DNA of 44,229 bases from Geobacteraceae bacterium (GTDB taxonomy: Bacteria; Desulfobacterota; Desulfuromonadia; Geobacterales; Geobacteraceae): assembly GCA_029975275.1 (NCBI GenBank), contig JARKPN010000125.1, forward strand, positions 1-44,229, read 5' to 3'. The translations under genes and the position numbers were made by a program. The notes under the pieces were generated by a model. The model worked only from the letters and a program-made list of their open reading frames with translations, made no database searches and had not been told where the DNA came from. Numbering within the stretch: position 1 is the stretch's first letter; each line of letters starts with the position of its first letter. This document shows, piece after piece, positions 8,352 to 16,959 of the stretch.

Positions 8352-9275
8352 TCATAGTTCCTCCGGTGTAAATGCCACCACTTCGTCGATCCTGTCGGCG
8401 TCCAGCAGGAGCATTACCAGCCGGTCCAGACCGAGGGCTATGCCGGCGGCGGGGGGCATGGACGCCAGATCCGCCAGGAACCTCTCGGGCAGCGGATCGA
8501 CCGGTTTGGCGGCCCGCCGACGGTTTTCGTTCTCCTCCATGAAGCGGGAACGCTGCTCCACCGGATCCACGAGCTCGGAAAAGGCGTTGGCCAGCTCCAG
8601 TCCGGCGATATACAGTTCGAAACGTTCCGCCACCTGGTGCTCGCCTGCCTTGGCGCGGGCAAGGGAGCCGAGTGACGCCGGATAGTCCATCAGAAAGGTC
8701 GGTCTTTCAATCCCCAGCCTCGGCTCGATCGCGCACACCATGATCTCGTCGAACCGGTCGCTCTTCAGGGCCTCCTCAGCCCCAATCCCGCCGTAACGGG
8801 AAAACGCCTCCGCAACCGTAATCCTCTCCCATGGGCCGTCAAGGTCCACGAGACACCCCCGCCGGTCCAGCCGGCCCCGAATCCCTGCCGCCGCTGCCAC
8901 CACCCTGATCAGGGCCTCGCAATCCTCCATCAGGTCCGTGTAGTCCGCACGGGTCCGGTACCATTCCAGCATGGTGAATTCCGGAAGGTGGAGCGATCCC
9001 CGTTCGCCGGCACGCCAGCAGCGGCAGATCTGGAATATCCGGTCGAATCCGGCGGACAGCAGCCGTTTCATGCAGATCTCGGGGGAGGGGTGAAGGACCC
9101 AGCCGTCGGACCGGATCACGTCGATATGGGATTCGGGTATGGGGACGGGAATGCGGTGGGGGGTTTCGATCTCGATGAAGTCTTTTGTTTCGAAGAACCT
9201 CCGGACCGCGCCGAGAATCCCGGCCCTGGCCCGGAGGTTGTGCCTGCGTTGTCCGCCGAGGTTGCCAGGGGGCAA
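8352..9275 (-). CDS. epmA: EF-P lysine lysyltransferase EpmA (GenX/PoxA)
   Basis: A 307-residue class II lysyl-tRNA-synthetase paralogue lacking the anticodon-binding domain. Motif 2 region FRAGERG-like (CRCWRAGERGSLHLPEFTMLEWYR), YPASLGSLAR, the ELANAFSEL block and motif 3 (GIALGLDRLVML) are all present, as in E. coli EpmA. It activates beta-lysine with ATP and attaches it to the conserved lysine of EF-P. The start is a TTG at 9275, 4 bases after the efp stop, with its AAGGGG ribosome site inside the end of efp, so translation is probably coupled. It is the second gene of the efp operon. Confidence 0.92.
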   Translation of the reverse strand: MPPGNLGGQRRHNLRARAGILGAVRRFFETKDFIEIETPHRIPVPIPESHIDVIRSDGWVLHPSPEICMKRLLSAGFDRIFQICRCWRAGERGSLHLPEFTMLEWYRTRADYTDLMEDCEALIRVVAAAAGIRGRLDRRGCLVDLDGPWERITVAEAFSRYGGIGAEEALKSDRFDEIMVCAIEPRLGIERPTFLMDYPASLGSLARAKAGEHQVAERFELYIAGLELANAFSELVDPVEQRSRFMEENENRRRAAKPVDPLPERFLADLASMPPAAGIALGLDRLVMLLLDADRIDEVVAFTPEEL

Positions 9276-9279
9276 GGCG

Positions 9280-9843
9280 CTACCCCTTCACCCTGGTGGA
9301 GTATTCGCCGGTGCGGGTGTCGATGGTGATGAGCTCGCCTTCCTCGATGAACGGCGGAACCCTCAGCACGTAGCCGGTCTCCACCGTGGCCGGCTTTGAG
9401 TCGCTCCCGGTGGTATCCCCCTTGATCCAGGGGTCGGTCTTTACCACCCGCAGGTTGACGAAGTTGGGGGTGGTCACGCCGATGGGCTTGTCCCTGAACA
9501 GCAGCACGTCGACCTCAAGGTTGTCGATCAGGAAGTTCCTGGCCTCGCCGATAGCGTCCTCACCGATGCTTATCTGCTCGTAGCTCTGGTTGTCCATGAA
9601 GCAGAAATGGTCGCCTTCCTTGTACAGATACTGCATGGTCCGCTCTTCCAGGTGGGCCGGTTCGAAGGACTCTCCCGAGCGGTAGGTCCTGTCGAGGGTG
9701 GTGCCGTTTATCATGTTCTTCATCTTGGTGCGGTACAGGGCCTGGCCCTTGCCGGGCTTGGAGAATTCGAAGAAGGTGACGATGTACGGTTCACCGTCGA
9801 TGGTTATCTTCAGACCCTTCCGCAAGTCAGCAACTGTGTACAT
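9280..9843 (-). CDS. efp: Translation elongation factor P
   Basis: A 187-residue EF-P, the factor that relieves ribosome stalling at polyproline stretches. The acceptor loop reads SKPGKGQALYRTK, with Lys32 in the position that is beta-lysylated in E. coli EF-P (Lys34). The three-domain layout and a C-terminal GEYSTRVKG tail are normal. The modification enzymes epmA (same operon) and epmB (convergent) are adjacent, so Lys32 should be beta-lysylated here. The promoter at 9995 predicts a leader of about 145 bases, long for a translation-factor gene. Confidence 0.97.
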   Translation of the reverse strand: MYTVADLRKGLKITIDGEPYIVTFFEFSKPGKGQALYRTKMKNMINGTTLDRTYRSGESFEPAHLEERTMQYLYKEGDHFCFMDNQSYEQISIGEDAIGEARNFLIDNLEVDVLLFRDKPIGVTTPNFVNLRVVKTDPWIKGDTTGSDSKPATVETGYVLRVPPFIEEGELITIDTRTGEYSTRVKG

Positions 9844-9994
9844 AACAATGTGGTTCCTTTTCGATTGGATTTATGTCGGCGCAAAGGCCGTTCCGTCAGG
9901 GTATCACGGGTCCCGCGCGTTGCCGCGACCGGAGCTCCTCCGGATCTGGTCCGGTCTCCGGGCGCCTGGTGTGTCCGATGGTTTTGCGACGGAA

Positions 9995-10023
9995 AACTAT
10001 ACCCTGCCGGGTTTATTTTGTTA
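9995..10023 (-). promoter_or_regulatory. Sigma-70-type promoter for efp-epmA
   Basis: On the minus strand TTAACA (10023-10018) and TATAGT (10000-9995) are spaced by exactly 17 bases. Transcription should start near 9988. The leader contains a GC-rich 7-bp inverted repeat (GACCGGA / TCCGGTC) around 9930-9960. Confidence 0.75.
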
Positions 10024-10101
10024 AGAAAAAACGCCCAACTTTTCCGGGAAATCTTTGATGGGAATCGAGAGCGGGGAGAAGCAGGCCGTGCAGGACGGGG
10101 C

Positions 10102-10320
10102 TTATTTCGAGCGGTATGTTATGCGTCCACGCGTCAGGTCGTAGGGTGAGAGTTCCACCGTTACCTTGTCTCCGGGGAGGATCTTGATGAAAAACTTTCT
10201 CATCTTTCCTGAAATGTGGGCCAGTACCATGTGGTCGTTTTCCAGTTTCACCCGGAACATGGCATTGGGAAGCGGTTCGACCACCGTCCCTTCCACCTCG
10301 ATTGCTTCTTCTTTCTTCAT
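10102..10320 (-). CDS. infA: Translation initiation factor IF-1
   Basis: A 72-residue OB-fold protein with the IF-1 sequence pattern: [18 protein letters not shown], then [17 protein letters not shown], then TRGRITYR. It binds the ribosomal A site during initiation. The ATG at 10320 has AAGGAG upstream; a longer in-frame start at 10347 is rejected. It is monocistronic behind its own promoter at 10380 and divergent from the aldehyde dehydrogenase gene. It lies outside the ribosomal protein operon that carries infA in many bacteria. Confidence 0.96.
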   Translation of the reverse strand: MKKEEAIEVEGTVVEPLPNAMFRVKLENDHMVLAHISGKMRKFFIKILPGDKVTVELSPYDLTRGRITYRSK

Positions 10321-10379
10321 GACAACTCCTTGCGGCGCGAATTCCACAGATATCTGCGTAAGTATGATGCTACCATCGT

Positions 10380-10408
10380 TTTATAGTAGGAATCCGTGAA
10401 AAATGCAA
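10380..10408 (-). promoter_or_regulatory. Sigma-70-type promoter for infA
   Basis: On the minus strand TTGCAT (10408-10403) and TATAAA (10385-10380) are separated by 17 bases. The predicted start near 10373 leaves a leader of about 53 bases. Confidence 0.8.
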
Positions 10409-10444
10409 GAATGATTTGCTGGCGTGCCTTTGCGGACGCCGTCG

Positions 10445-10474
10445 TTGCACGGGCTTCCCGTTCTGGTATATATA
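10445..10474 (+). promoter_or_regulatory. Sigma-70-type promoter for the aldehyde dehydrogenase gene
   Basis: TTGCAC (10445-10450) and TATATA (10469-10474) have an 18-base spacer. The predicted start lies about 23 bases before the ATG at 10505. It is arranged back to back with the infA promoter. Confidence 0.65.
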
Positions 10475-10504
10475 ACTCTGAACGTTTTGCATTGGAGGTC
10501 TGGA

Positions 10505-11995
10505 ATGGACAAGTCGATAAGGAATTATGTGTCCGGCAAATGGGTGGACGCCCTCAGCGGCCGACGTTTCGAAAGCAGGAACCCGGCCGATGCGCGCGAG
10601 GTTATCGCGACGGTTGCGCTGTCGGGTCGGGAAGACGTTGACCTGGCAATCGGGGCGGCCAGGGATGCGTCACGGGCCTGGCGGCTCATGCCCGCGCCCA
10701 AGCGGGGCGAGATCCTGTTCCGGGCCGGAGAGCTGCTGGCACGACGCAAGGCGGATCTCGGCCGCCTGGTGGCCCTGGAGATGGGCAAGGTTCTGCCCGA
10801 GTCCCTCGGCGACGTGCAGGAAGCCATCGACATGGCCTACTATATGGCCGGAGAAGGGAGGAGACTGAGCGGAGAGACCGTCCCCTCGGAGCTTCCCGAC
10901 AAGGACTGCAAGAGCGTCCGGGAACCGCACGGGGTCATGGCGCTCATAACCCCGTGGAACTTCCCCACCGCCATTCCGGCCTGGAAACTCTTTCCCGCCC
11001 TCATCTGCGGAAACACCGTCGTGCTGAAGCCGTCCTCCTTTACCCCCGCCTGTGCCGCGGCCCTGGTGGAAGCGCTCCACGAGGCCGACATCCCGCCGGG
11101 CGTGGTGAATCTGGTGAACGGGCCGGGCGAGGAGGTGGGGGAATACCTGGTCACCCACCCTGGAATCGACGCAGTGTCCTTTACCGGATCCTGCGCGGCA
11201 GGGGAACGACTCGAATCCCTGCTTGGGAAGCTGCACCGTCCGCTGGCACTGGAGATGGGCGGGAAAAATGCCATCATCATCATGGACGACGCCGACCTCT
11301 CCCTGGCGCTGGAAGGGGTGCTGTGGGGCGGCTTCGGCACCAGCGGTCAGCGTTGCACCGCGGCCAGCAGGGTCATCGTCCATGAAAAGGTCTACGACCG
11401 ATTCCTGGAGATGCTCACGCAGGCATCAGCAAGGCTCCGCCTGGGCCCGGGCATCGGTCCCGACACGGACGTGGGGCCGTTGGTCAACGAGCAGCAGATG
11501 AACCGGGTGCTGGAGTACATAAGGATCGGGACTGAGGAGGGCGCCCGGCTGGTCAGGGGCGGGAAAAGGGCGACCGACGGGGGGTGCGGACACGGCTATT
11601 TCATCGAGCCGACCCTGTTCGCCGATGTGCAGCCCGGCATGCGCATCGCCCGGGAGGAGATATTCGGCCCAGTGGTGGCGTTACTGTGCTGTTCCGGGCT
11701 GGACGAAGCCATTGACCTGGTGAACGGGGTGCCGTTCGGCCTCTCCTCGGCCATCTACAGCAGCGACGTGAACAGGACCGCCCGGGCCGAGCGGGACCTG
11801 CAGACAGGACTGGTCTACATCAACGCCTCCACCATCGGCGCCGAGATTCAGCTCCCGTTCGGCGGCTGGAAGCATTCCGGGTCGGGCCATCCCGAGGCCG
11901 GCGGCCGGGGAGGGGCGCTGGAATTCTATACCAGGGTGAAGGTGATCTACCGCGACTTCAGCGGCAGGCTGCAGAAGGCCCAAATCGACCAGTAA
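10505..11995 (+). CDS. NAD(P)-dependent aldehyde dehydrogenase
   Basis: A 496-residue ALDH-superfamily enzyme that oxidises an aldehyde to the acid. Visible motifs: the TPWNFPTAIPAWK cofactor segment, FTGS near the nucleotide site, LEMGGKNA with general base Glu250, and GQRCT with catalytic Cys284. Length and motifs resemble succinate/ketoglutarate-semialdehyde dehydrogenases, but the substrate cannot be read from sequence. GGAGG lies 6 bases before the ATG at 10505; an earlier in-frame start at 10424 lies upstream of the promoter and is rejected. The class III aminotransferase gene 198 bases downstream suggests an omega-amino-acid route (amine to semialdehyde to acid), which is inference. 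Confidence 0.9.
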   Translation: MDKSIRNYVSGKWVDALSGRRFESRNPADAREVIATVALSGREDVDLAIGAARDASRAWRLMPAPKRGEILFRAGELLARRKADLGRLVALEMGKVLPESLGDVQEAIDMAYYMAGEGRRLSGETVPSELPDKDCKSVREPHGVMALITPWNFPTAIPAWKLFPALICGNTVVLKPSSFTPACAAALVEALHEADIPPGVVNLVNGPGEEVGEYLVTHPGIDAVSFTGSCAAGERLESLLGKLHRPLALEMGGKNAIIIMDDADLSLALEGVLWGGFGTSGQRCTAASRVIVHEKVYDRFLEMLTQASARLRLGPGIGPDTDVGPLVNEQQMNRVLEYIRIGTEEGARLVRGGKRATDGGCGHGYFIEPTLFADVQPGMRIAREEIFGPVVALLCCSGLDEAIDLVNGVPFGLSSAIYSSDVNRTARAERDLQTGLVYINASTIGAEIQLPFGGWKHSGSGHPEAGGRGGALEFYTRVKVIYRDFSGRLQKAQIDQ

Positions 11996-12193
11996 CCAGT
12001 GTTCGTCCGGAAACCCCTGGAAAATCACGAAGTCTCGCGTACGGAACCCATGCGGGTTCGAGGGATATCAGCCTGTTCAGGCAAGAAGGCAATTTGCCCG
12101 GTACTGTCCCGCGTCCGATTACGAGGGGCTCCGGGGAAGTCCCGACCCGTCCCATGTTGACAGTTTCCGGATGAAAAACAGGAAGGAGACCGG

Positions 12194-13480
12194 ATGAAAA
12201 GCAGCTCGGATACCGTCAGACGCGCCGCACGGGTGTTCACTCCAGCCCTCCACCTCTACTACCCCCTGTCAATCGTCAGGGGGGAGGGAGTTCATGTGGA
12301 TACCGAGGACGGCGAACGCTACCTGGACTTTTCGTCCGGTCTCGGCGTACTCAACATCGGTCACAACCACCCGCGGGTCGTGGCCGCGGCCCGGGAGCAG
12401 ACGGAACGGTTCATCCATACCGGGGGCATCTACTACAACGAGACCACCGTTCAGGCGGCGGAACAGCTCCTGTCGGTCACCCCTCCGGGGATCGACATGC
12501 TCTTCTTCAGCAATTCCGGGGCCGAGGCGGTCGAAGGGGCGTTGAAACTCGCCAGGCACGTGACCGCCAGGCAGGGGGTCATATCCTTCACCCACGCCTT
12601 TCACGGCAGGACCCTGGGCGCGGTCTCGATCACCACCAGTTCATCCGCCTACCGCAAGGGATACCACCCGCTGATACCCTCGGTCTACCAGGCCCCCTAT
12701 CCCTACTGCTACCGGTGCAGGTTCGGCAACCGGCCCGAGACCTGCGGGCTCTCCTGCCTCGGCTGCCTGGAAGACGTCCTGACCCACCAGATACCCGCCG
12801 AAGAGGTGGCCGCGATCATCATCGAGCCGTTCCTTGGGGAAGGGGGGTATTTCCCGGCGCCGGCTACGTTCCTGTGCTCTCTGCGGGAGCTGTGCGACCG
12901 TCACGGAATCCTGCTGATTTTCGACGAGGTCCAGTCGGGCATGGGGAGGACCGGCCGATGGTTTGCGGCCGAGCATGCGGGGGTGGAGCCGGACATCATG
13001 ACCGTTGCAAAGGGGATTGCCTCGGGCTTTCCGCTCTCGGCCGTGGCCGCCGGCAGAAATCTCATGGAACGCTGGCCTTCGGGCGCCCATGGAACGACCT
13101 TCGGCGGGAATCCCGTCTCCTGCGCGGCCTGCAGCGCGACCATCGACGTCATTCGCGACGAGGGGCTGCTGGAGCAGGCATCGGTGCGGGGAGCGGCGGT
13201 TCTCGACAGGCTGCGGCCGTTCGCCGAGGCCCATCCGCTGGTCGGCCAGGTCCGCGGCCACGGCTACATGATCGGCATCGAATTCGTGGATTACGACGGA
13301 GCGCCGAACGGAGCCGCCTGCGCCCGGGTTCTCGACCACTGTCTTGAGCACGGACTCATCCTGATAGGGTGCGGGCTGGAGCGGAACGTGATCCGGTTCA
13401 TCCCCCCCCTGACCGTCTCACGCGACCAGCTCGATCACGCGCTCGGCATCCTGGAAGCCGGGATCGCGAGGCTCTCGTGA
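12194..13480 (+). CDS. Class III PLP-dependent aminotransferase (4-aminobutyrate/ornithine type)
   Basis: A 428-residue aminotransferase. It has SNSGAEAVEGALKLAR, HAFHGRTLGA, FDEVQSGMGRTG and TVAKGIASGFP with PLP lysine Lys273. An insert rich in cysteine (YCYRCRFGNRPETCGLSCLGC, about residues 173-193) resembles one I associate with archaeal GabT-like enzymes and could bind a metal. AAGGAG precedes the ATG. The stop overlaps the start of the next gene by 4 bases. Between this gene and the aldehyde dehydrogenase lies a small hairpin (GAACCC / GGGTTC, about 12045-12060). The substrate is unknown; omega-amino acids such as 4-aminobutyrate or lysine-derived amines are plausible. Confidence 0.88.
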   Translation: MKSSSDTVRRAARVFTPALHLYYPLSIVRGEGVHVDTEDGERYLDFSSGLGVLNIGHNHPRVVAAAREQTERFIHTGGIYYNETTVQAAEQLLSVTPPGIDMLFFSNSGAEAVEGALKLARHVTARQGVISFTHAFHGRTLGAVSITTSSSAYRKGYHPLIPSVYQAPYPYCYRCRFGNRPETCGLSCLGCLEDVLTHQIPAEEVAAIIIEPFLGEGGYFPAPATFLCSLRELCDRHGILLIFDEVQSGMGRTGRWFAAEHAGVEPDIMTVAKGIASGFPLSAVAAGRNLMERWPSGAHGTTFGGNPVSCAACSATIDVIRDEGLLEQASVRGAAVLDRLRPFAEAHPLVGQVRGHGYMIGIEFVDYDGAPNGAACARVLDHCLEHGLILIGCGLERNVIRFIPPLTVSRDQLDHALGILEAGIARLS

Positions 13481-14805
13481 GGCGTGAGCGGGTCGTCATC
13501 ATGGGGGCCGCGGGGCGCGATTTTCACAATTTCAACGTCTGCTTCCGCGACGACCCTGGAGTCAGGGTGGTGGCCTTCACCGCCGCCCAGATACCCTTCA
13601 TCACCGACCGGCGTTACCCGCCGGCCCTGGCGGGCAAACTCTACCCCAAAGGCATACCCGTCGTGGACGAGGCCGATCTGGCGGAGCTGATCATACGACA
13701 ACGGGTCGACCGGGTCGTATTCGCCTACAGCGACATCTCGTACGCGGAGCTCATGCATCGGGCGTCCCTGGTACTGGCGCAGGGAGCGCAATTTTCCCTG
13801 CTGGGACCGTCGACGACCATGCTCAGGAGCAAAAGACCGGTCATATCGGTCTGCGCGGTCAGGACCGGTTGCGGTAAGAGCCAGGTTACCCGTTACCTGT
13901 GCGGCATCCTCCAGGAACGCAAGGTAAAACCGGTAGTGGTCCGCCATCCCATGCCCTATGGCGACCTGACGGGCCAGGAGGTGGAGCGTTTCGCGCATAT
14001 GGAAGACCTGGCCCTTTACCGGTGCAGCATCGAGGAGCGGGAGGAATTCGAGCCACTGATCCGGAGCGGGGCGGTGGTATACGCCGGAGTCGACTATGCA
14101 AAGATCCTTGCCCGGGCGGAACGGGAAGGGGAGGTGATCCTCTGGGACGGCGGCAACAACGACTTCCCGTTCTTTGTCCCGGACCTGGAGATCACCATCG
14201 TGGATCCGCTCCGTAGCGGCGACGAAACCGCCTACTACCCCGGCGAGGTGAACCTGCGGAGGGCCGCGGTGGTGGTCATCAACAAGAGCAACACCGTGGT
14301 CGGCGCGGTATGCGACCGGCTGGAGGAGAAGGTCTCGGAGATGAACCCGACCGCCAGGGTGGTCAGGACCGCCTCCGAGATCCGGGTGTCCGACCCGGAC
14401 GCGGTCCGGGGGAGAAGCGTCCTGGTCATCGAGGACGGCCCGTCCATAACCCACGGCGGTCTCACCTCCGGCGCCGGTTACGCGGCCGCGCAGGAGTTCA
14501 AGGCACGGGAGATTGTCGACCCCCGTCCCTATGCGGTCGGATCCATCTCCGAGACCTACCGACGCTACCCACACATGAATCTGGTACTCCCGGCCATGGG
14601 ATACAGCGACCGCCAGGTGGAGGAGTTGCGGCGCACCATCGAGCTGACCCCCTGCGACTTGGTCGTTTCCGCCACCCCGATCGATCTGCGGCGCCTGATG
14701 CCCATCTCCAAGCCCGTGGTAAGGGTAAGCTACGATATCAGTGAGCAGCCGGGGGAGCCCCTGAAAAAAATCCTCTTGCGTTTTCTCGCTGAAAAAGGCC
14801 AATAA
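13477..14805 (+). CDS. Cyclic 2,3-diphosphoglycerate synthetase-like P-loop protein
   Basis: A 442-residue protein starting at GTG 13477 inside the previous gene's stop (GTGA overlap), so translation is coupled. An N-terminal Rossmann-like segment (VVIMGAAGRDFHNFN) is followed by a Walker A (AVRTGCGKSQVTRYL, near residue 130) and WDGGNNDFPFF, a pattern of the cyclic 2,3-diphosphoglycerate synthetase family. In methanogens that enzyme makes cDPG, a thermoprotectant and phosphate store. Bacterial members are usually annotated only as GTPases, and their reaction is not settled. Coupling to an aminotransferase points to a different, uncharacterised ATP/GTP-dependent step. The family call is good; the function is open. 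Confidence 0.75.
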   Translation: MRRERVVIMGAAGRDFHNFNVCFRDDPGVRVVAFTAAQIPFITDRRYPPALAGKLYPKGIPVVDEADLAELIIRQRVDRVVFAYSDISYAELMHRASLVLAQGAQFSLLGPSTTMLRSKRPVISVCAVRTGCGKSQVTRYLCGILQERKVKPVVVRHPMPYGDLTGQEVERFAHMEDLALYRCSIEEREEFEPLIRSGAVVYAGVDYAKILARAEREGEVILWDGGNNDFPFFVPDLEITIVDPLRSGDETAYYPGEVNLRRAAVVVINKSNTVVGAVCDRLEEKVSEMNPTARVVRTASEIRVSDPDAVRGRSVLVIEDGPSITHGGLTSGAGYAAAQEFKAREIVDPRPYAVGSISETYRRYPHMNLVLPAMGYSDRQVEELRRTIELTPCDLVVSATPIDLRRLMPISKPVVRVSYDISEQPGEPLKKILLRFLAEKGQ

Positions 14806-14847
14806 TTGTTCCTTCCATACTACTGACCACAAGGATTTCCCTGGACA

Positions 14848-15225
14848 ATGGACAATTGCATAAGGAAGTTTGAGCTTTCCAACGGGCTTACGGTCATCGT
14901 CAACGACGCAACCCGCCGCTATTACGAGGACTACCACCTGGTAAGACTCGAGTTCGTCTGCGAGGCGCTGGTCCTGCCCGAATATTTCGACAACGAAGAC
15001 CTGTTCTCCAATGCAAGGGCGCTGCTCGGGGAGTCCGTGGTATATCGCCGCCTGGTGGAGAGGATGGGGGTCCCCTACGGGGAGATTGAGGCCGCCCGGG
15101 AGGGCCTGATAAACGGGTTCGAGGAGAGCGCGCTCCACTATTTTTCGTCCGGGGGCTTTCCACGAAAGCTGGTCCTGTCGGAGCTCTCCAAGGCCCGTGG
15201 GAAGTCCGGTCTCCGCCGCTGCTGA
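14848..15225 (+). CDS. Conserved-looking hypothetical protein, 125 residues
   Basis: I recognise no named family. The protein begins MDNCIRKFELSNGLTVIVND, faintly like the start of M16 peptidases, but it lacks an HxxEH site and is far too short. The middle (RALLGESVVYRRLVERMGV) and the end (PRKLVLSELSKARGKSG) are predicted helical, and codon use matches the neighbours, which supports a real gene. A weak AAGG lies about 12 bases before the ATG. Its stop is 13 bases before the rlmD start and it lies 42 bases after the cDPG-synthetase-like gene, so it is probably co-transcribed with both. Confidence 0.6.
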   Translation: MDNCIRKFELSNGLTVIVNDATRRYYEDYHLVRLEFVCEALVLPEYFDNEDLFSNARALLGESVVYRRLVERMGVPYGEIEAAREGLINGFEESALHYFSSGGFPRKLVLSELSKARGKSGLRRC

Positions 15226-15238
15226 AGGGAACCGATCA

Positions 15239-16558
15239 GTGAGAGAAGAGCTACTGAAGATTGACAAGCTTGCCTTCGGAGGCGCCGGCCTGGGCCGTTG
15301 CGGGGGCAAGGTCTGTTTCGTGCCTTTCACCGCGCCCGGAGATTCCGTCCGAGCCCGGATAACCGCCGAGAAGAGGTCGTTCATGGAGGGGGAACTGCTT
15401 GAGTGCCTTGAGTCGTCCCCTGTGAGAACCAACCCTCCCTGCGGTGTCTTCGGCCGCTGCGGGGGGTGCTGCTGGCAGCACCTCCCGTACCACGCCCAGC
15501 TCAAGGCCAAGGAGGAGTTGTTCGCGGAGGCTTTGAGCCGCGGGGCCCGCATCGGACCGGAAGTCGTCCTTCCGATCATCCCGGCGCCGTCTCCGTACGG
15601 CTACCGCTCGCGGGTGCAGTTGAAGGTCCGGAGCGTGGCCGAGGAACTCCACATTGGTTTCTACCGGCAGGGGTCCCGCTTCGTGGTCGACATTCCGGGG
15701 GCCTGCCTGATATCCAACGGGCTGGTGAACCGCATCTACCGGACGCTCCGGACGCTGCTGGAGGGGTTCCCCGAGCCCCGGAAACTGCCGCAGATCGACG
15801 TGGCCACCGGAGACGACGGCGACGCGCTCCTCCTATTCCACTATATCGGGGAGCGGTCCGATGAAGCCGCCGCCTGGTTGGAGAAGACCGTTCCCGACCA
15901 GGCGGCGGTGACCGGGATCTTTCTCCAGAGCGGCAGAAAATCCAGCATGCGTCGGGTCTGGGGAGAGGACAAGGTCTCCTACTCCATCCCGGCCGGGCTC
16001 GTTTCCGGTTTCCCCGGGATGAGGCTTTCCTTCCGCTGCGGCGGATTTTCCCAGGTCAACTACAGTCAGAACCTTTCGCTCATCGAGACGGTAATCGGCT
16101 GGGCGGAGTTGAAGGGGACCGAGCGGGTGCTGGACCTGTTCTGCGGCAACGGCAACTTTTCCCTGCCGCTGTCCCGCTACTGCGGCAATGTCGTAGGGCT
16201 GGAGGAGTTCGGACAATCCATCGAGGATGCGGTCCGTAACGCGGCCGGCAACGGGGTCGAAAATGCCCGGTTTCTGTGCAGGGATTCGGCCGAGGGGCTG
16301 AAAGAGTTGGCGGCAAACGGAGAGCGGTTCGATCTGGTGGTGCTCGACCCGCCCAGAACCGGCGCCCTGGAGACAATGCCCCTCATACCGGCCCTGGAGC
16401 CGGAGAAGGTCATCTACGTATCGTGCGACCCTCCGACCCTGGCCAGAGACCTGTCGGTACTGGCGAAACAGGGGTACCAGGTGGTCTCAAGCCGGGCGGT
16501 GGACATGTTTCCACAGACATATCACATTGAGAGTGTCACCCTGCTGCACAGAAGATAG
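15239..16558 (+). CDS. rlmD: 23S rRNA (uracil-C5)-methyltransferase RlmD/RumA family
   Basis: A 439-residue RNA m5U methyltransferase. It has an N-terminal TRAM RNA-binding domain (residues 1-60), a [4Fe-4S] site with Cys68, Cys74 and Cys77 in CGVFGRCGGCC as in E. coli RlmD, an SAM site (VLDLFCGNGNFSL), and the catalytic cysteine in YVSCDPPTLARDL. RlmD methylates U1939 of 23S rRNA; the paralogue RlmC (U747) cannot be fully excluded. The start is GTG 15239, with AAGGGA 8 bases upstream; an upstream in-frame ATG at 15197 lies inside the preceding gene and is rejected. Confidence 0.88.
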   Translation: MREELLKIDKLAFGGAGLGRCGGKVCFVPFTAPGDSVRARITAEKRSFMEGELLECLESSPVRTNPPCGVFGRCGGCCWQHLPYHAQLKAKEELFAEALSRGARIGPEVVLPIIPAPSPYGYRSRVQLKVRSVAEELHIGFYRQGSRFVVDIPGACLISNGLVNRIYRTLRTLLEGFPEPRKLPQIDVATGDDGDALLLFHYIGERSDEAAAWLEKTVPDQAAVTGIFLQSGRKSSMRRVWGEDKVSYSIPAGLVSGFPGMRLSFRCGGFSQVNYSQNLSLIETVIGWAELKGTERVLDLFCGNGNFSLPLSRYCGNVVGLEEFGQSIEDAVRNAAGNGVENARFLCRDSAEGLKELAANGERFDLVVLDPPRTGALETMPLIPALEPEKVIYVSCDPPTLARDLSVLAKQGYQVVSSRAVDMFPQTYHIESVTLLHRR

Positions 16559-16876
16559 CGGGATTTGGGAGAGGAATTTGCAAGCGGATACCTGGCGCAA
16601 CGATGCGTTAGGGAGAAATCCGTGTCGGCCGTTCTCCCAAATATCGCCACGATAAAACCTTGTTTGCGCCACAGGGGAGGATTGGGGGACGTCCCGGTCC
16701 ACCGGCGACGGTGTTTCACGGATCCATACGACCGGAAAGTGTATCACTTTCATCCGGACACTGATCAATTTTGATAACTGTTAATGCTTACGTGGTGTTG
16801 CACGGTTTGCGGAGCGGGCGATCGTATGTCACGCTGATCCGGAAAACGCGTATTCCCGGTCTCACGGATCGATGTA
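16559..16876. other. Intergenic region with nested inverted repeats
   Basis: No gene I can support lies between rlmD and the ihfB promoter. Two nested complementary pairs are visible: TGGCGCAA (16593-16600) with TTGCGCCA (16664-16671), enclosing GGGAGAA (16611-16617) with TTCTCCC (16632-16638). The result would be a branched stem without a U tract. It could be a structured RNA, a processed 3' end of rlmD mRNA or a decayed mobile repeat. Confidence 0.4.
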
Positions 16877-16906
16877 TTGACCGACACCGTTTTTTCGATG
16901 TATTTT
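16877..16906 (+). promoter_or_regulatory. Possible promoter for ihfB
   Basis: TTGACC (16877-16882) and TATTTT (16901-16906) are separated by 18 bases, about 55 bases before the ATG. A second TATAAA lies at 16931 without a well-placed -35, so the assignment is tentative. Confidence 0.45.
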
Positions 16907-16959
16907 GGACCCTGCCTGTATTCAAATTGTTATAAAGAAAGAATGCTGGAGGATGTGAG

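Noticed and set aside
12045-12060. GGGTTCGAGG resembling a tRNA T-loop
   Set aside because: No acceptor or anticodon stem could be paired around it; it is part of a small GAACCC/GGGTTC hairpin.
13435-15579. 714-residue minus-strand ORF
   Set aside because: It lies opposite the cDPG-synthetase-like, unknown and rlmD genes; its histidine/proline/glycine-rich composition is that of an antisense shadow of GC-rich codons, and it matches no family.
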